Positions 42,193-50,773 of a stretch of 52,992 nucleotides of DNA are shown here, one piece after another. Where the stretch lies: contig JAMOTN010000081.1 in the NCBI GenBank assembly GCA_027062325.1, positions 1-52,992 of the forward strand, given 5' to 3'. Both the position numbers and the translations under genes were made by a program. Position 1 is the stretch's first letter; each line of letters starts with the position of its first letter. The DNA is from a bacterium. Its GTDB lineage: Bacteria > JAMOTN01. Below the pieces are notes generated by a model, which made no database searches, was not told the origin of the DNA, and worked only from the letters and a program-made list of their open reading frames with translations.

Positions 42193-43937
42193 TGAGGGTG
42201 ATGAAATTTTACTTTGTAATATTTGCATGTTTTGTTGTAAGTAGTGCTTATTCCGCCATAGATTCAGATCTTGCAGATTATCTATTTTCAACAGAGGAAG
42301 ATTACTTTGAGGAAGAGATTTTTAACTACAAGGTTGATGTAAATACAGCTCAGCTTGACGATTTGTTAGAGATTCCCACGATGACATTTTGGGCAGCTAA
42401 GAAGATTTTAAAGGAGAGAAAGAAAAGAGGTTGGTTTACTGATATGTATGAGCTGGAAAAAATTTTGCCTGAGGCTTATTTTGAGATGATTAAAGATTGG
42501 CTTGAGGTCAAGACTTACCCATGGCGAAAAGATTTTAAAGCTGGTGTTAAGAGTGAGTATGAAAAGCAGGCGTTTTCAGATGATGGAGTAACAAGCTCTC
42601 AACTTTGGTGGCGAAGTGATAGAGTTGAGGGGTCGATAACCACTAACTACACTGATGGAGATCTGGCTTTTTCATCAGGATGGATATCGTCGTGGATAGA
42701 AAAGAAGGTTGCTACCGGAGAGTTGAAGAAAGAGGGAAATTTTGATTATTACAAAAGACGTGGTGGACAGAGGCGTTTCAATGTAGATGCAATAGTTTCG
42801 GAGGTTGCAAATAGCATAGATTATACTCCTCAGGTGGCAGAGGCTGATTGGAAAGGATATATGTTTGATTTTCACGATGTTACAGAAGATTTAAAAAAGG
42901 CAAATGTTGCTTTGAAGTTGATGGAGGCGGATAATACCAAAAGTGAAAAGCTTAAGAAAGAAGCTAAGCAAGCACTTGAGAGTTTGAAAGATAAAACTAA
43001 GAAAGTTGCAACAGCAATATATCAGCCGATTGAGAAGAAAGAAAAAATTGAATACTTTAAACCACCTGCAACTTACAAGAGAATTGCAAAGATCACAGTT
43101 GGTAGTGTCATTCCAGCTCAAGGAGCGAAGCCTATCTATCGTCGAAGAAAAAGTGATTGGTTGGGTGTAAAACTTGATTATTATCAATCAGTTTTGCACA
43201 CTTCACTCACAGTAGGAAAAGAGAAGGATGGTGATGATAAGTTATTCGGTTTGAACATGGAATTTGAAGTAGGAGGTGCTCTTATAGGGAGCAAAATTGA
43301 GCGTTTAGAGAAAGAGAGTGCCTCTTCTGAGACTCAGCTTGGTTTATTTTTAAACTATGGTATGGGTCGTGTCAATGTTTACAGTGAGTGGCAGCAACTT
43401 GTTGGTGGAGGGAATCGATTTTTTTCTCTTGCATCTGTAAGTTTTCACGGGTTGAGTTTAAATTTGGGTTATGACTCCTTGATTCCTGAGTATCCTCAGG
43501 AGTTCAAGGTTTACGATGGTGGAAGTTTCTTTATTGAGAGCTTCATACCGTTGGAAAAAAGGGTTACCTTGTACAGCCGTTGGACAAAAGTTGATGCTGA
43601 AGATTACTCAGCAGATTATGTTAAGGGGGAGTTTAGGTTTGGTTTTAAAAAAGGAGTGAGGTTGAAAGTTGGCGTTGGTTATACGAATACTAACGATAAT
43701 GAGAAATATAAATCTTGGTTTAAATGGGAGCTTCGAGAAAAAAAGTACAGTCTTTCTGCTGCTTTTGGTTATGATGATGGATATGTTAATGTAGATAATG
43801 ATGAAAAGAGAGAGCTGGGTTTTGAAGCAGCTTTGAAGGGGAAAATTAGCGTAAAGGTGAGGTATAAAAGCGTATATGATTACTCCAAACAGGATGCGGA
43901 CAACTATGTTTACCTATTTTTCTCACAAAGCTTTTAA
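42189..43937 (+). CDS. outer-membrane beta-barrel with N-terminal helix-hairpin-helix
   Basis: The 582-residue protein starts with a signal peptide, then a ComEA-like helix-hairpin-helix (about 49-112: VDVNTAQLDDLLEIP, AAKKILKERKKRGWFTDMYELE). A charged helical insert (about 225-275) follows, and the C-terminal half reads as beta strands ending in FSQSF, the C-terminal Phe typical of barrel-assembly substrates. An HhH on the periplasmic side of an outer-membrane barrel suggests DNA or protein contact. The GTG start overlaps the PorV-like stop; several ATGs follow. Mfd starts inside its end. Confidence 0.7.
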   Translation: MMRVMKFYFVIFACFVVSSAYSAIDSDLADYLFSTEEDYFEEEIFNYKVDVNTAQLDDLLEIPTMTFWAAKKILKERKKRGWFTDMYELEKILPEAYFEMIKDWLEVKTYPWRKDFKAGVKSEYEKQAFSDDGVTSSQLWWRSDRVEGSITTNYTDGDLAFSSGWISSWIEKKVATGELKKEGNFDYYKRRGGQRRFNVDAIVSEVANSIDYTPQVAEADWKGYMFDFHDVTEDLKKANVALKLMEADNTKSEKLKKEAKQALESLKDKTKKVATAIYQPIEKKEKIEYFKPPATYKRIAKITVGSVIPAQGAKPIYRRRKSDWLGVKLDYYQSVLHTSLTVGKEKDGDDKLFGLNMEFEVGGALIGSKIERLEKESASSETQLGLFLNYGMGRVNVYSEWQQLVGGGNRFFSLASVSFHGLSLNLGYDSLIPEYPQEFKVYDGGSFFIESFIPLEKRVTLYSRWTKVDAEDYSADYVKGEFRFGFKKGVRLKVGVGYTNTNDNEKYKSWFKWELREKKYSLSAAFGYDDGYVNVDNDEKRELGFEAALKGKISVKVRYKSVYDYSKQDADNYVYLFFSQSF

Positions 43938-46800
43938 AAAGTTGAAGGGGCAAACAATTGGGAAGGTTGCATGGCAAATTTTGCCGTTCTTTTCTTATCC
44001 TGAAATTTGCATTATAGTTCCAGAAAGTTTGTTTTGGAGAGTGTTCAATGCTGTTGGAGAAAGTGCTAAAGTGAGACTTGGAGAAAACGAACTTGATCTG
44101 ATTCTACTTCCCCCTTCTGATACTATTCCTGAAGAGGAATTGCTGCCCAGTCAAAGTTGGCAAGATATTGCGTCGAAAGTCTTAGAAAATCCAGTTATAG
44201 CTACGGTGTCTTCTCTTTTAAATTTTAAAGTTGGTCAGAGAAAGACTTTTAAAGTAGGAGATGAAATAGGAGTTCAGGATTTTGTAAAGTCTCTAGAAGA
44301 GCTTGGGTATGAGCCTGGATTTATTCCAAATGAAAAAACTTTTGTAGCTTCCGGTGCAAAGGTTGAATTTGGTGTTGGAGATGATGTGATTAGAGTCGCC
44401 TTTTTTGGTGATGAAATAGATGACATAGCTGTGTTTTCTGAGGGAGAGATAAAAGGTATCGATAAGATTGCTGTGTCGAGCACGGGTATAGACTTTGATT
44501 GGGGAAAGTGGAAAGCTGCCGAAAGTGTGTGGATGAAGAAAGACATGGTTGTGTTTGAGCCCCAGCAGGTTTCGAGGGATTTGATGAGAGCGAATGTGGC
44601 TTTTGGTAATGATGTGTTTTTGGAAAGTGTGGAAGAAAAGCTGTTGACCACGGATTCGAGAGTTTTGGATGCGGTGTTTTTTACCCAGGAGAGTGCAGAT
44701 TTGGACTTAGAGATAAAATTTGTGGATAAGGCATTTGATGAAGCTAAGTTAGATGAAATCAATCAAGTTGCCAGAGCCTCGTTTTCAGGAAGATGGATTG
44801 CTGGAGATAAGGTATTGGTAGAGCCTATAAAAGTCAGAAAAAAAGGTTTTTTAAAAGATGTGTTTGACTTGAAGCCGGGAGAACTAGTTGTCCACGAGGA
44901 TGTTGGAATAGGTGTATTCGAAAAGATAGAAAATGATGGGTTTAAAGATTATATAGTATTTAAATATAAAACGGGCCCCGGCCCGGATCAATGGGGACGC
45001 TTTTACCTTCCAATAGAGAGAACTACTAAGCTTCACAGATACAACGTGTTGGCAGATGAAGCACAAGTTGATTTTACGACTGTTAGAACGTGGAAAAAGA
45101 GGTTGAAACGTGTTAAAGAGGACATATTCAAATATGCAAAAAAATTAATAGATATGTATGCTAGGCGGCATGTTGCGAAAGGTGTAAGTTTTTCTGCCGC
45201 TGAACTTGAAGATGAGTTTGTTCGCGATTTTAAGTTTGTGGATACCCCAGATCAGAGTGCAGCCTGGGAGTTTATAAAAGATAAACTTGAAAATCCTGAG
45301 CCTGCAGAGATTTTGTTATGCGGTGAGGTAGGATTTGGTAAGACTGAGATAATAATGAGGGCAGCCTTCAAAGTGGTTTTGGCAGGTTATCAAGTTGCGG
45401 TCCTAGTTCCTACCCAAACCCTTGCCTGGCAGCACGAGAAAACTTTTAAAGAGAGAATGGAAAAGTGGGGAGTTATAGTTGAGAGGTTAACAGGGGGTGG
45501 AGCCAAGAAATTAAAGAGAGCGATAGAAGAAGGAAAGGTTGATGTGGTTATTGGTACAACTTCACTCCTTAATATTAAGTTTAAAAAGCTCGGACTTTGG
45601 ATAGTAGATGAGGAACATAAGTTTGGAGTTTTTCAAAAAGAAAAAATAAAAGAAAATTTTCCAAATGTGGATATAATTTATGTTTCAGCAACTCCTATTC
45701 CAAGAACTCTTCAAATGGCACTTTCGGGTATAAGAGACATTGTTCTATTAGAAAGCCCACCACCGGGTAGAAAGCCTGTTAGAACTTTTGTCATGAAGTA
45801 CTCCTGGCATCGTGTAATGGAAGCAGTGCGTGCAGAATTGAGGCGAGGCGGCAGAATATTTTGTGTTTTGCCCACTATAAAGGAAGCTAAATTTTACAAG
45901 CGCTTGTTTGAAAAAGAGCACTTGAGAGTGGCGATTGCTACAGGAGAGGATAAGAGGCGGACACAGGAGGCAATAGACAAACTGATAAAAGGGGAAATTG
46001 ATGTTTTAGTTGCAACCACTGTAATAGAAAGTGGAATGGACATTCCAGTTGTCAATACAATGATAGTGATAGGTGCAGAAAGGTTTGGTTTGGCTCAGCT
46101 TTATCAGTTGAGAGGTAGAGTTGGAAGGGCGGATGTTCAAGCCTATGCGTATTTCTTTTACAAGAGCTTAGTTGGTAAGGCTCAGGAAAGGTTGCTTGCT
46201 TTAAAAGAGTTAAAATTGGGACAGAATTTAGAGCTCGCTCTTAAAGATTTACGCATACGAGGAGCGGGAAATGTTTTGGGGAAAAAACAACATGGGCATA
46301 TAAGTGCTATAGGATTTTCACTCTATCAAAAGCTTTTGTCTGAGGCTATTGAGCGCTTGAAAGGGCAAGAGTGGAGTATTCCAGAGGTTGAGTTGCACAT
46401 GGCTATAGATACAGACTACTTTTCAAGTTTAGCTTTAAAGATGCACTATTTGAAGAAATTAAGTGATGTGAAAAGTATTGATGAATTAAGAGAAGTTGTT
46501 AATGAAATGATGATACTGGGTAAGCCCCGAGGGAGCGTTTTAAGGTTGATAATGCTTCATGCTTTAAAAGTTTTGATAGCGCGTTACGGAGTTGAATTAA
46601 TAAAAGGATTTGAAAATGGAGTTGAAGTATATCCAGCAAATGATACTAAGGTGGCAGATCTTATAACAACGGGTGAAATAAAGGGTTTATTCAGAGTGGA
46701 AAAAGATAAGGTATGGTTTAGTTGGGAGACTGTTGCACGTTATACATCTTCTTTATTGAAGACAATTTTGGATGAGGAGGTTATAATGAATCTCCTATGA
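43876..46800 (+). CDS. mfd: transcription-repair coupling factor Mfd
   Basis: Mfd removes stalled RNA polymerase and recruits UvrA. The RNA polymerase-interacting domain (LVVHEDVGIGVFEKIE, ~340) and translocase motifs are clear: GEVGFGKTE, DEEHKFGV, SATPIPRTLQMAL, TTVIESGMDIP and GAERFGLAQLYQLRGRVGR. The C-terminal domain is also present. At 974 residues it is shorter than E. coli Mfd, mainly in the UvrB-like N-terminal part. The tracked ATG overlaps the HhH barrel by 62 bases. ATG 43906 is an alternative; neither has a strong ribosome site. It ends the run that starts with the LTD surface protein. Confidence 0.94.
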   Translation: MITPNRMRTTMFTYFSHKAFKKLKGQTIGKVAWQILPFFSYPEICIIVPESLFWRVFNAVGESAKVRLGENELDLILLPPSDTIPEEELLPSQSWQDIASKVLENPVIATVSSLLNFKVGQRKTFKVGDEIGVQDFVKSLEELGYEPGFIPNEKTFVASGAKVEFGVGDDVIRVAFFGDEIDDIAVFSEGEIKGIDKIAVSSTGIDFDWGKWKAAESVWMKKDMVVFEPQQVSRDLMRANVAFGNDVFLESVEEKLLTTDSRVLDAVFFTQESADLDLEIKFVDKAFDEAKLDEINQVARASFSGRWIAGDKVLVEPIKVRKKGFLKDVFDLKPGELVVHEDVGIGVFEKIENDGFKDYIVFKYKTGPGPDQWGRFYLPIERTTKLHRYNVLADEAQVDFTTVRTWKKRLKRVKEDIFKYAKKLIDMYARRHVAKGVSFSAAELEDEFVRDFKFVDTPDQSAAWEFIKDKLENPEPAEILLCGEVGFGKTEIIMRAAFKVVLAGYQVAVLVPTQTLAWQHEKTFKERMEKWGVIVERLTGGGAKKLKRAIEEGKVDVVIGTTSLLNIKFKKLGLWIVDEEHKFGVFQKEKIKENFPNVDIIYVSATPIPRTLQMALSGIRDIVLLESPPPGRKPVRTFVMKYSWHRVMEAVRAELRRGGRIFCVLPTIKEAKFYKRLFEKEHLRVAIATGEDKRRTQEAIDKLIKGEIDVLVATTVIESGMDIPVVNTMIVIGAERFGLAQLYQLRGRVGRADVQAYAYFFYKSLVGKAQERLLALKELKLGQNLELALKDLRIRGAGNVLGKKQHGHISAIGFSLYQKLLSEAIERLKGQEWSIPEVELHMAIDTDYFSSLALKMHYLKKLSDVKSIDELREVVNEMMILGKPRGSVLRLIMLHALKVLIARYGVELIKGFENGVEVYPANDTKVADLITTGEIKGLFRVEKDKVWFSWETVARYTSSLLKTILDEEVIMNLL

Positions 46801-46844
46801 GATTTTGGAATTTTTAATTATGAATTTTGAAAGGGGGGGACTTT

Positions 46845-48002
46845 ATGAAGGCTATTGCAGCCAAACTTTTGTTTGATGGTGAAAGATTACATCGTGACAA
46901 GGTATTAGTATTTGAAGGTGAAAAAATTGTGGGAGTTGAGGATAGATTTGATGGTGATGTAGAGGAGGTAGCTGTAATAACTCCAGGTTTTATAGATGCA
47001 CATGCTCACTTTGGAATAGATGAGTCGGGAAAAGGAATAAAAGGAGATGATACCAATGAATGGTCTAAGGAGCAGACGGCTTCTTGTCGAGTTATAGATG
47101 GAATAAATCCGGATGAACAGGGATTAAAAGAGGCTTTGATATATGGCATACATGCTACTGCAGTTTTTCCTGGCAGTGCCAATTCGATAGGTGGCGTTGG
47201 TGGTATGTTTTTCACGGGGGGAGCGCGTGTAGTAGAGGATATGATAGTAAAGTTTCCAATGGGAGTGAAATTTGCATTTGGAGAGAATCCTAAGAGCACG
47301 GGACTTGAGACTAAGAGGACTCCTTTCACCCGTATGGGAGTTGCAGACATAATAAGGAGGAAGTTTGCAGAGTTGGAAAATTGGCTTACAGATGAGAAAA
47401 GAAAACGCGATCTTGATATGGAAGTTCTAAAAATGCTGAGGGAAAGAAGGGTAAAAGCGCGTATGCATGCTCACAGAGCAGATGATATAGCAACGGCTGT
47501 TAGGTTGGCGTATGAGTGTGGCTTTGATTTAGTAATAGAGCACGGTGTTGAGTCTTGGAAAATAGCAGATTTTCTTGCAGAAAGTGGAGTTCCTGTTGTA
47601 TTTGGTCCGTACAGCAGTAGAGTGAAGGTTGAACTTGAGGCTAAAAGACCTGATACCCCAGTGTTTTTGAAAAGAGCTGGAGTAAGATTTGCTCTGATGA
47701 GTGATTATCCGGTAGAGCCTGCTGATGGACTACTCATAATCATGGATGTGGTTGAAAGGGAAGGTTTGGGACGTTGGGATGTGGTGAAAGCTGTAACAAG
47801 TGATGCAGCATGGATATGTGATGTTGCCGATCAGCTTGGAAGGTTAGACAAAGGATACTGGGCTTGCTTTAACGTATTTGAGAAGGAGGACTTCAGTTTT
47901 ATAAAAGGACCTAGTCGTATTTTCTTCAAAGGGAAGGAAATAGATATTACTAAAGCCAAAAGTTACATTTGGGATCGCCCATTTTCAGTAGCAGAATTGT
48001 AG
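46845..48002 (+). CDS. amidohydrolase-family protein
   Basis: The 385-residue enzyme has the amidohydrolase layout: an N-terminal beta cap (LLFDGERLHRDKVLVFEGEKIVGV), the metal motif DAHAH (His52, His54), then RMHAHRADD, VIEHGVES and a late Asp in LMSDYP. The substrate is unknown; it most resembles imidazolonepropionase/dihydroorotase-type cyclic amidases. The tracked TTG 46827 is in the ribosome site (AAAGGGGGG). ATG 46845 is used. It stands 44 bases after mfd and may be read through from it. Confidence 0.8.
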   Translation: MKAIAAKLLFDGERLHRDKVLVFEGEKIVGVEDRFDGDVEEVAVITPGFIDAHAHFGIDESGKGIKGDDTNEWSKEQTASCRVIDGINPDEQGLKEALIYGIHATAVFPGSANSIGGVGGMFFTGGARVVEDMIVKFPMGVKFAFGENPKSTGLETKRTPFTRMGVADIIRRKFAELENWLTDEKRKRDLDMEVLKMLRERRVKARMHAHRADDIATAVRLAYECGFDLVIEHGVESWKIADFLAESGVPVVFGPYSSRVKVELEAKRPDTPVFLKRAGVRFALMSDYPVEPADGLLIIMDVVEREGLGRWDVVKAVTSDAAWICDVADQLGRLDKGYWACFNVFEKEDFSFIKGPSRIFFKGKEIDITKAKSYIWDRPFSVAEL

Positions 48003-48077
48003 AAAAGATAAATTGTTGGGTGACAATGTTAGGAAAAAATTGAATTGATTAGGCGGCACGAATTAAAATGCAAATCT

Positions 48078-48193
48078 TATAATTAGAAGCGGAGGGGTAA
48101 AGTGCCTCTCCATGTCAATAATTAATATGGGAGGTGGTAATGTAAATGCCGGCTAATGGCAAGTGGGAGGTGATGAGGTATGAAAAGAGTTAG
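48078..48193 (+). promoter_or_regulatory. leader of the 808-residue gene: -10, hairpin and short ORFs
   Basis: A perfect TATAAT (48078-48083) is followed by a hairpin (GGAGGGGT/GCCTCTCC, 48091-48111). Then come two short ORFs: 14 codons from ATG 48112, and 15 codons from ATG 48146 (MPANGKWEVMRYEKS) behind a strong GGGAGGTGG. The second overlaps the start of the main gene by 14 bases in another frame. GGGAGGTGAT then serves the main ATG at 48180. It looks like a translational leader, but this is inference. Confidence 0.4.
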
Positions 48194-50606
48194 ACGTATA
48201 ATAAGTACGACTATTTTGGTGCTGTTTTTACTAAGTTTTGTTGTAGATTTGAACGTTTACGCGGTTGTAATAGATGATTTTGGCGCTCCTAAGACAGGGC
48301 AGTGGGTTACAAGTTCTGGTAAAGTTGTGGAGGGAGTTGGAAGGTTTGAAATTTGGAAAGATGGTCAGCTCAGATGGGTTGTGAGGTCGGATAGTGGTCG
48401 TATTTTAACATGGGGTAAAGCTTTTATTGAAAAGTGGGCTGATGGTAGATCAAGAGTAGTTGTCAGAGACTCTGCTGGGAGATTCAAAACGTGGAAGTTT
48501 TTGGATAACCTTGGATTGGGAAGCGGTGGCTCGACGACTTCATCAGCTTCGACTCAAGCACCAAGTGCAACTCATACTGGTGCTGCGTCCCAAGGAGAAA
48601 TAAGCGTATCAGGTCACAATAATGCTCCAATTGTTAATATTGAGCATGCAAATACGGTCAATGTATACGTTGGCTCAAATGGTGATGTTCAGGGAGTTCA
48701 GGTTATAGAAGCTCAACCGATGACTCCAACTCCTGATAATACTGTGCAAACTTCTGTAAATCCTCCGGCAGGAGCTGCAGATGTATCTCAGCCTGTTGCT
48801 TCTGATCAGACTCCGGCAATTCAAGCTGGAGAGAGCAGTACTGTTAGTGGAACTCAACCTCAGCCGGTTAATAATGCTCAGGCTGCTAATACTCAGGCTT
48901 CTCAGCAAGTGAGCGCTCCTTCACAGGATGTGGCAACTACTCAGCAATCTCAGCCAACTACGCAGTCTAGCCAGTCGGTAGACACTGCAGCTCCAGCAGC
49001 TCCAAGTGATCAGGCAGCTCAAACGACTCAACCGGCAACTCAGCCAGCTACGGGCAATGCTCAGGCATCATCTCCATCAACTCCGGCTACTGAAACGGCT
49101 CCCTCAACTGGTGTAGCTGGAGGTTCGTCAGCAGATTCTCAAGGGACTCAGATGGTTGAGTCATCTTCATCTTCTCCTGCCTCATCTAATGCTTCTTCAA
49201 GTTCAGCTGGGGAAGCAGCTGGGACTATTGCTAGTGGAACAGGTGCAGCAGGAAATGAGGTAGTAGGTACAGGATCAGATACAGCAGGAGCATCCGGAGA
49301 TAATGTTGATATTGAGGTGGATGATGGTGTTGATGTGTCTTCTCCGGTTGATGAAGTTGCAGATAGCAGCACAGATGTATCGACGGATAATGATGCAGCT
49401 GACAATATCTCTGATGAGGCTGAGGCAGTTTCTGATCAGAGTAATCAGACCGATCAAAATGCGGCTGGAGCAGATGAGGCTGTTGCAGCTGGAGATGAGG
49501 CATCTACTCCTGATGAGGGAATATCAGATGATGCTTCTTCGGTGAATGCAGATGATAATGCCCAAGCTTCAGCGGGAGCCGAAAGCGATACTGCTAACTC
49601 TTCCGAATCTCAAGAAAAGACACCTTATCAAAAGGGATACGAATGGGGTTACAAGGTGACAGATGCTGCAATAAAAGCAGGAACTCAGAGTTTAAAAACA
49701 AGCTTTTCTCCAAAGACAATGCTTCTTTCTGCTGGTGTAACAGTGGGAATTAGAGTTCTTAAGGGAGAGAGTCCAATAAAGGCTGTAAAGTATCTTGCAA
49801 CCGGAGAATACCTTGGAGGATATGTTGGTGGTGCGTTGGGAACTGCTACAGGGGCAGCTTTGGGAGCAGCTTTAACGGTTGGCGTTCCGGTAGTTGGTCC
49901 AATAGTTGGAGCGTTTATGCCTGCAATTGGTGGAGCAATAGGTTCTGCGTTTGGTTCTGGAATAGGAGATGCAATGCAACATGGTAGAAAGGTTAGTTTA
50001 AAACAGATATGGAATAACATGGATAAGACGATGTTGGTTGCGTCGGCTATAGGTTCTACGCTTGGAGGAATGGCTGGGTCTGTGCTTGGACCTGTTGGAA
50101 CTATTGTTGGAAGTATGGTCGGAAGCTGGGTTGCAGGAAAGGTTGTGGGACTTATAAGAGGAAAGAAGGCGCCTGTTACTGGTGCGTATCCTGTGTTGAT
50201 AAAAGGACAGAAGGGAATAGTTGTTGGCGTCAAATTTGAGGGAGATGCTTTTGCGGATCATCCGGCAACTTATGAGAGTGAGGTGGGACATGTTGACTAC
50301 ACGTTCGAGCCGGTTCATTATGGAACTACGAGCTCTGAGGTTGTTATAAAGGGGAATAGCATAAAAGAGTATGCTCAGGAAGGAAAAGTTATTAAGTTCA
50401 GTGTTGAGAGAGATTGTGCTAATATGGATGAGGTTAACGAGAAGTTTGTAGCAACTTACAAGTTGTACTTGAAGTACTTAAAAGAAGGGAAACTTGGGAC
50501 TCCGGAAGGGCGTCAGGTGTTGAGAGCTTTTAGACAGATGGAAGCCCTCTACAAATTCTGCACCAGGAATGTGTCGTTGAAAAAGGGTAAAGGAAAGGGT
50601 AAATAG
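48180..50606 (+). CDS. secreted protein with W-repeats, low-complexity linker and glycine zippers
   Basis: The 808-residue protein has a signal peptide (1-28) and a tandem repeat (56-78 and 83-105) of W-x-D-G-x2-R-x-V-V-R-x3-G-R-x2-T-W. A Ser/Thr/Ala/Gln-rich linker of about 360 residues follows, turning acidic near its end (EVDDGVDVSSPVDEVA). Then come two glycine-zipper stretches (about 543-662; GGYVGGALGTATGAALGAAL), a beta/helix C-terminal domain and a KKGKGKGK tail. No family is known to me. Glycine zippers often insert in membranes or form pores, which is suggestive but unproven. It is a single-gene unit with its own leader and terminator. Confidence 0.75.
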   Translation: MKRVRRIISTTILVLFLLSFVVDLNVYAVVIDDFGAPKTGQWVTSSGKVVEGVGRFEIWKDGQLRWVVRSDSGRILTWGKAFIEKWADGRSRVVVRDSAGRFKTWKFLDNLGLGSGGSTTSSASTQAPSATHTGAASQGEISVSGHNNAPIVNIEHANTVNVYVGSNGDVQGVQVIEAQPMTPTPDNTVQTSVNPPAGAADVSQPVASDQTPAIQAGESSTVSGTQPQPVNNAQAANTQASQQVSAPSQDVATTQQSQPTTQSSQSVDTAAPAAPSDQAAQTTQPATQPATGNAQASSPSTPATETAPSTGVAGGSSADSQGTQMVESSSSSPASSNASSSSAGEAAGTIASGTGAAGNEVVGTGSDTAGASGDNVDIEVDDGVDVSSPVDEVADSSTDVSTDNDAADNISDEAEAVSDQSNQTDQNAAGADEAVAAGDEASTPDEGISDDASSVNADDNAQASAGAESDTANSSESQEKTPYQKGYEWGYKVTDAAIKAGTQSLKTSFSPKTMLLSAGVTVGIRVLKGESPIKAVKYLATGEYLGGYVGGALGTATGAALGAALTVGVPVVGPIVGAFMPAIGGAIGSAFGSGIGDAMQHGRKVSLKQIWNNMDKTMLVASAIGSTLGGMAGSVLGPVGTIVGSMVGSWVAGKVVGLIRGKKAPVTGAYPVLIKGQKGIVVGVKFEGDAFADHPATYESEVGHVDYTFEPVHYGTTSSEVVIKGNSIKEYAQEGKVIKFSVERDCANMDEVNEKFVATYKLYLKYLKEGKLGTPEGRQVLRAFRQMEALYKFCTRNVSLKKGKGKGK

Positions 50607-50646
50607 CTAAAGTATAGCGTGAACCATAGAGCTTAGTGCTTAAGTA

Positions 50647-50677
50647 GGGGTGGCTGATTGTCAGCTGCCCCTTTTTT
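50647..50677 (+). terminator. rho-independent terminator
   Basis: GGGGTGGCTGA pairs with TCAGCTGCCCC (two G-U pairs) around a TTG loop and runs into TTTTTT. It closes the 808-residue gene, 40 bases after its stop. Confidence 0.9.
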
Positions 50678-50773
50678 ATTTTTAAAGTAATTTATCTCAA
50701 GGGAATTTCATCTTTTAGTTTATAATTTTAAAAAAATGGAGTGCTTGGCTTTTGATAGTGGGGGGTGGAAGTT

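Noticed and set aside
44274-44762. 162-residue minus ORF inside mfd
   Set aside because: It is Ser/Thr-rich shadow coding of a conserved gene, with no start signal and no family.
48050-48076. Sigma-54-like promoter GGCAC ... TGC before the 808-residue gene
   Set aside because: The spacing between GG and GC is 13 bases rather than 10, so it does not fit the -24/-12 rule.
49148-50233. Minus-strand ORFs inside the 808-residue gene (up to 182 residues)
   Set aside because: They are antisense of low-complexity and glycine-rich coding, whose composition keeps stops rare. The Pro/Thr-rich product is a mirror of Gly/Ala codons.
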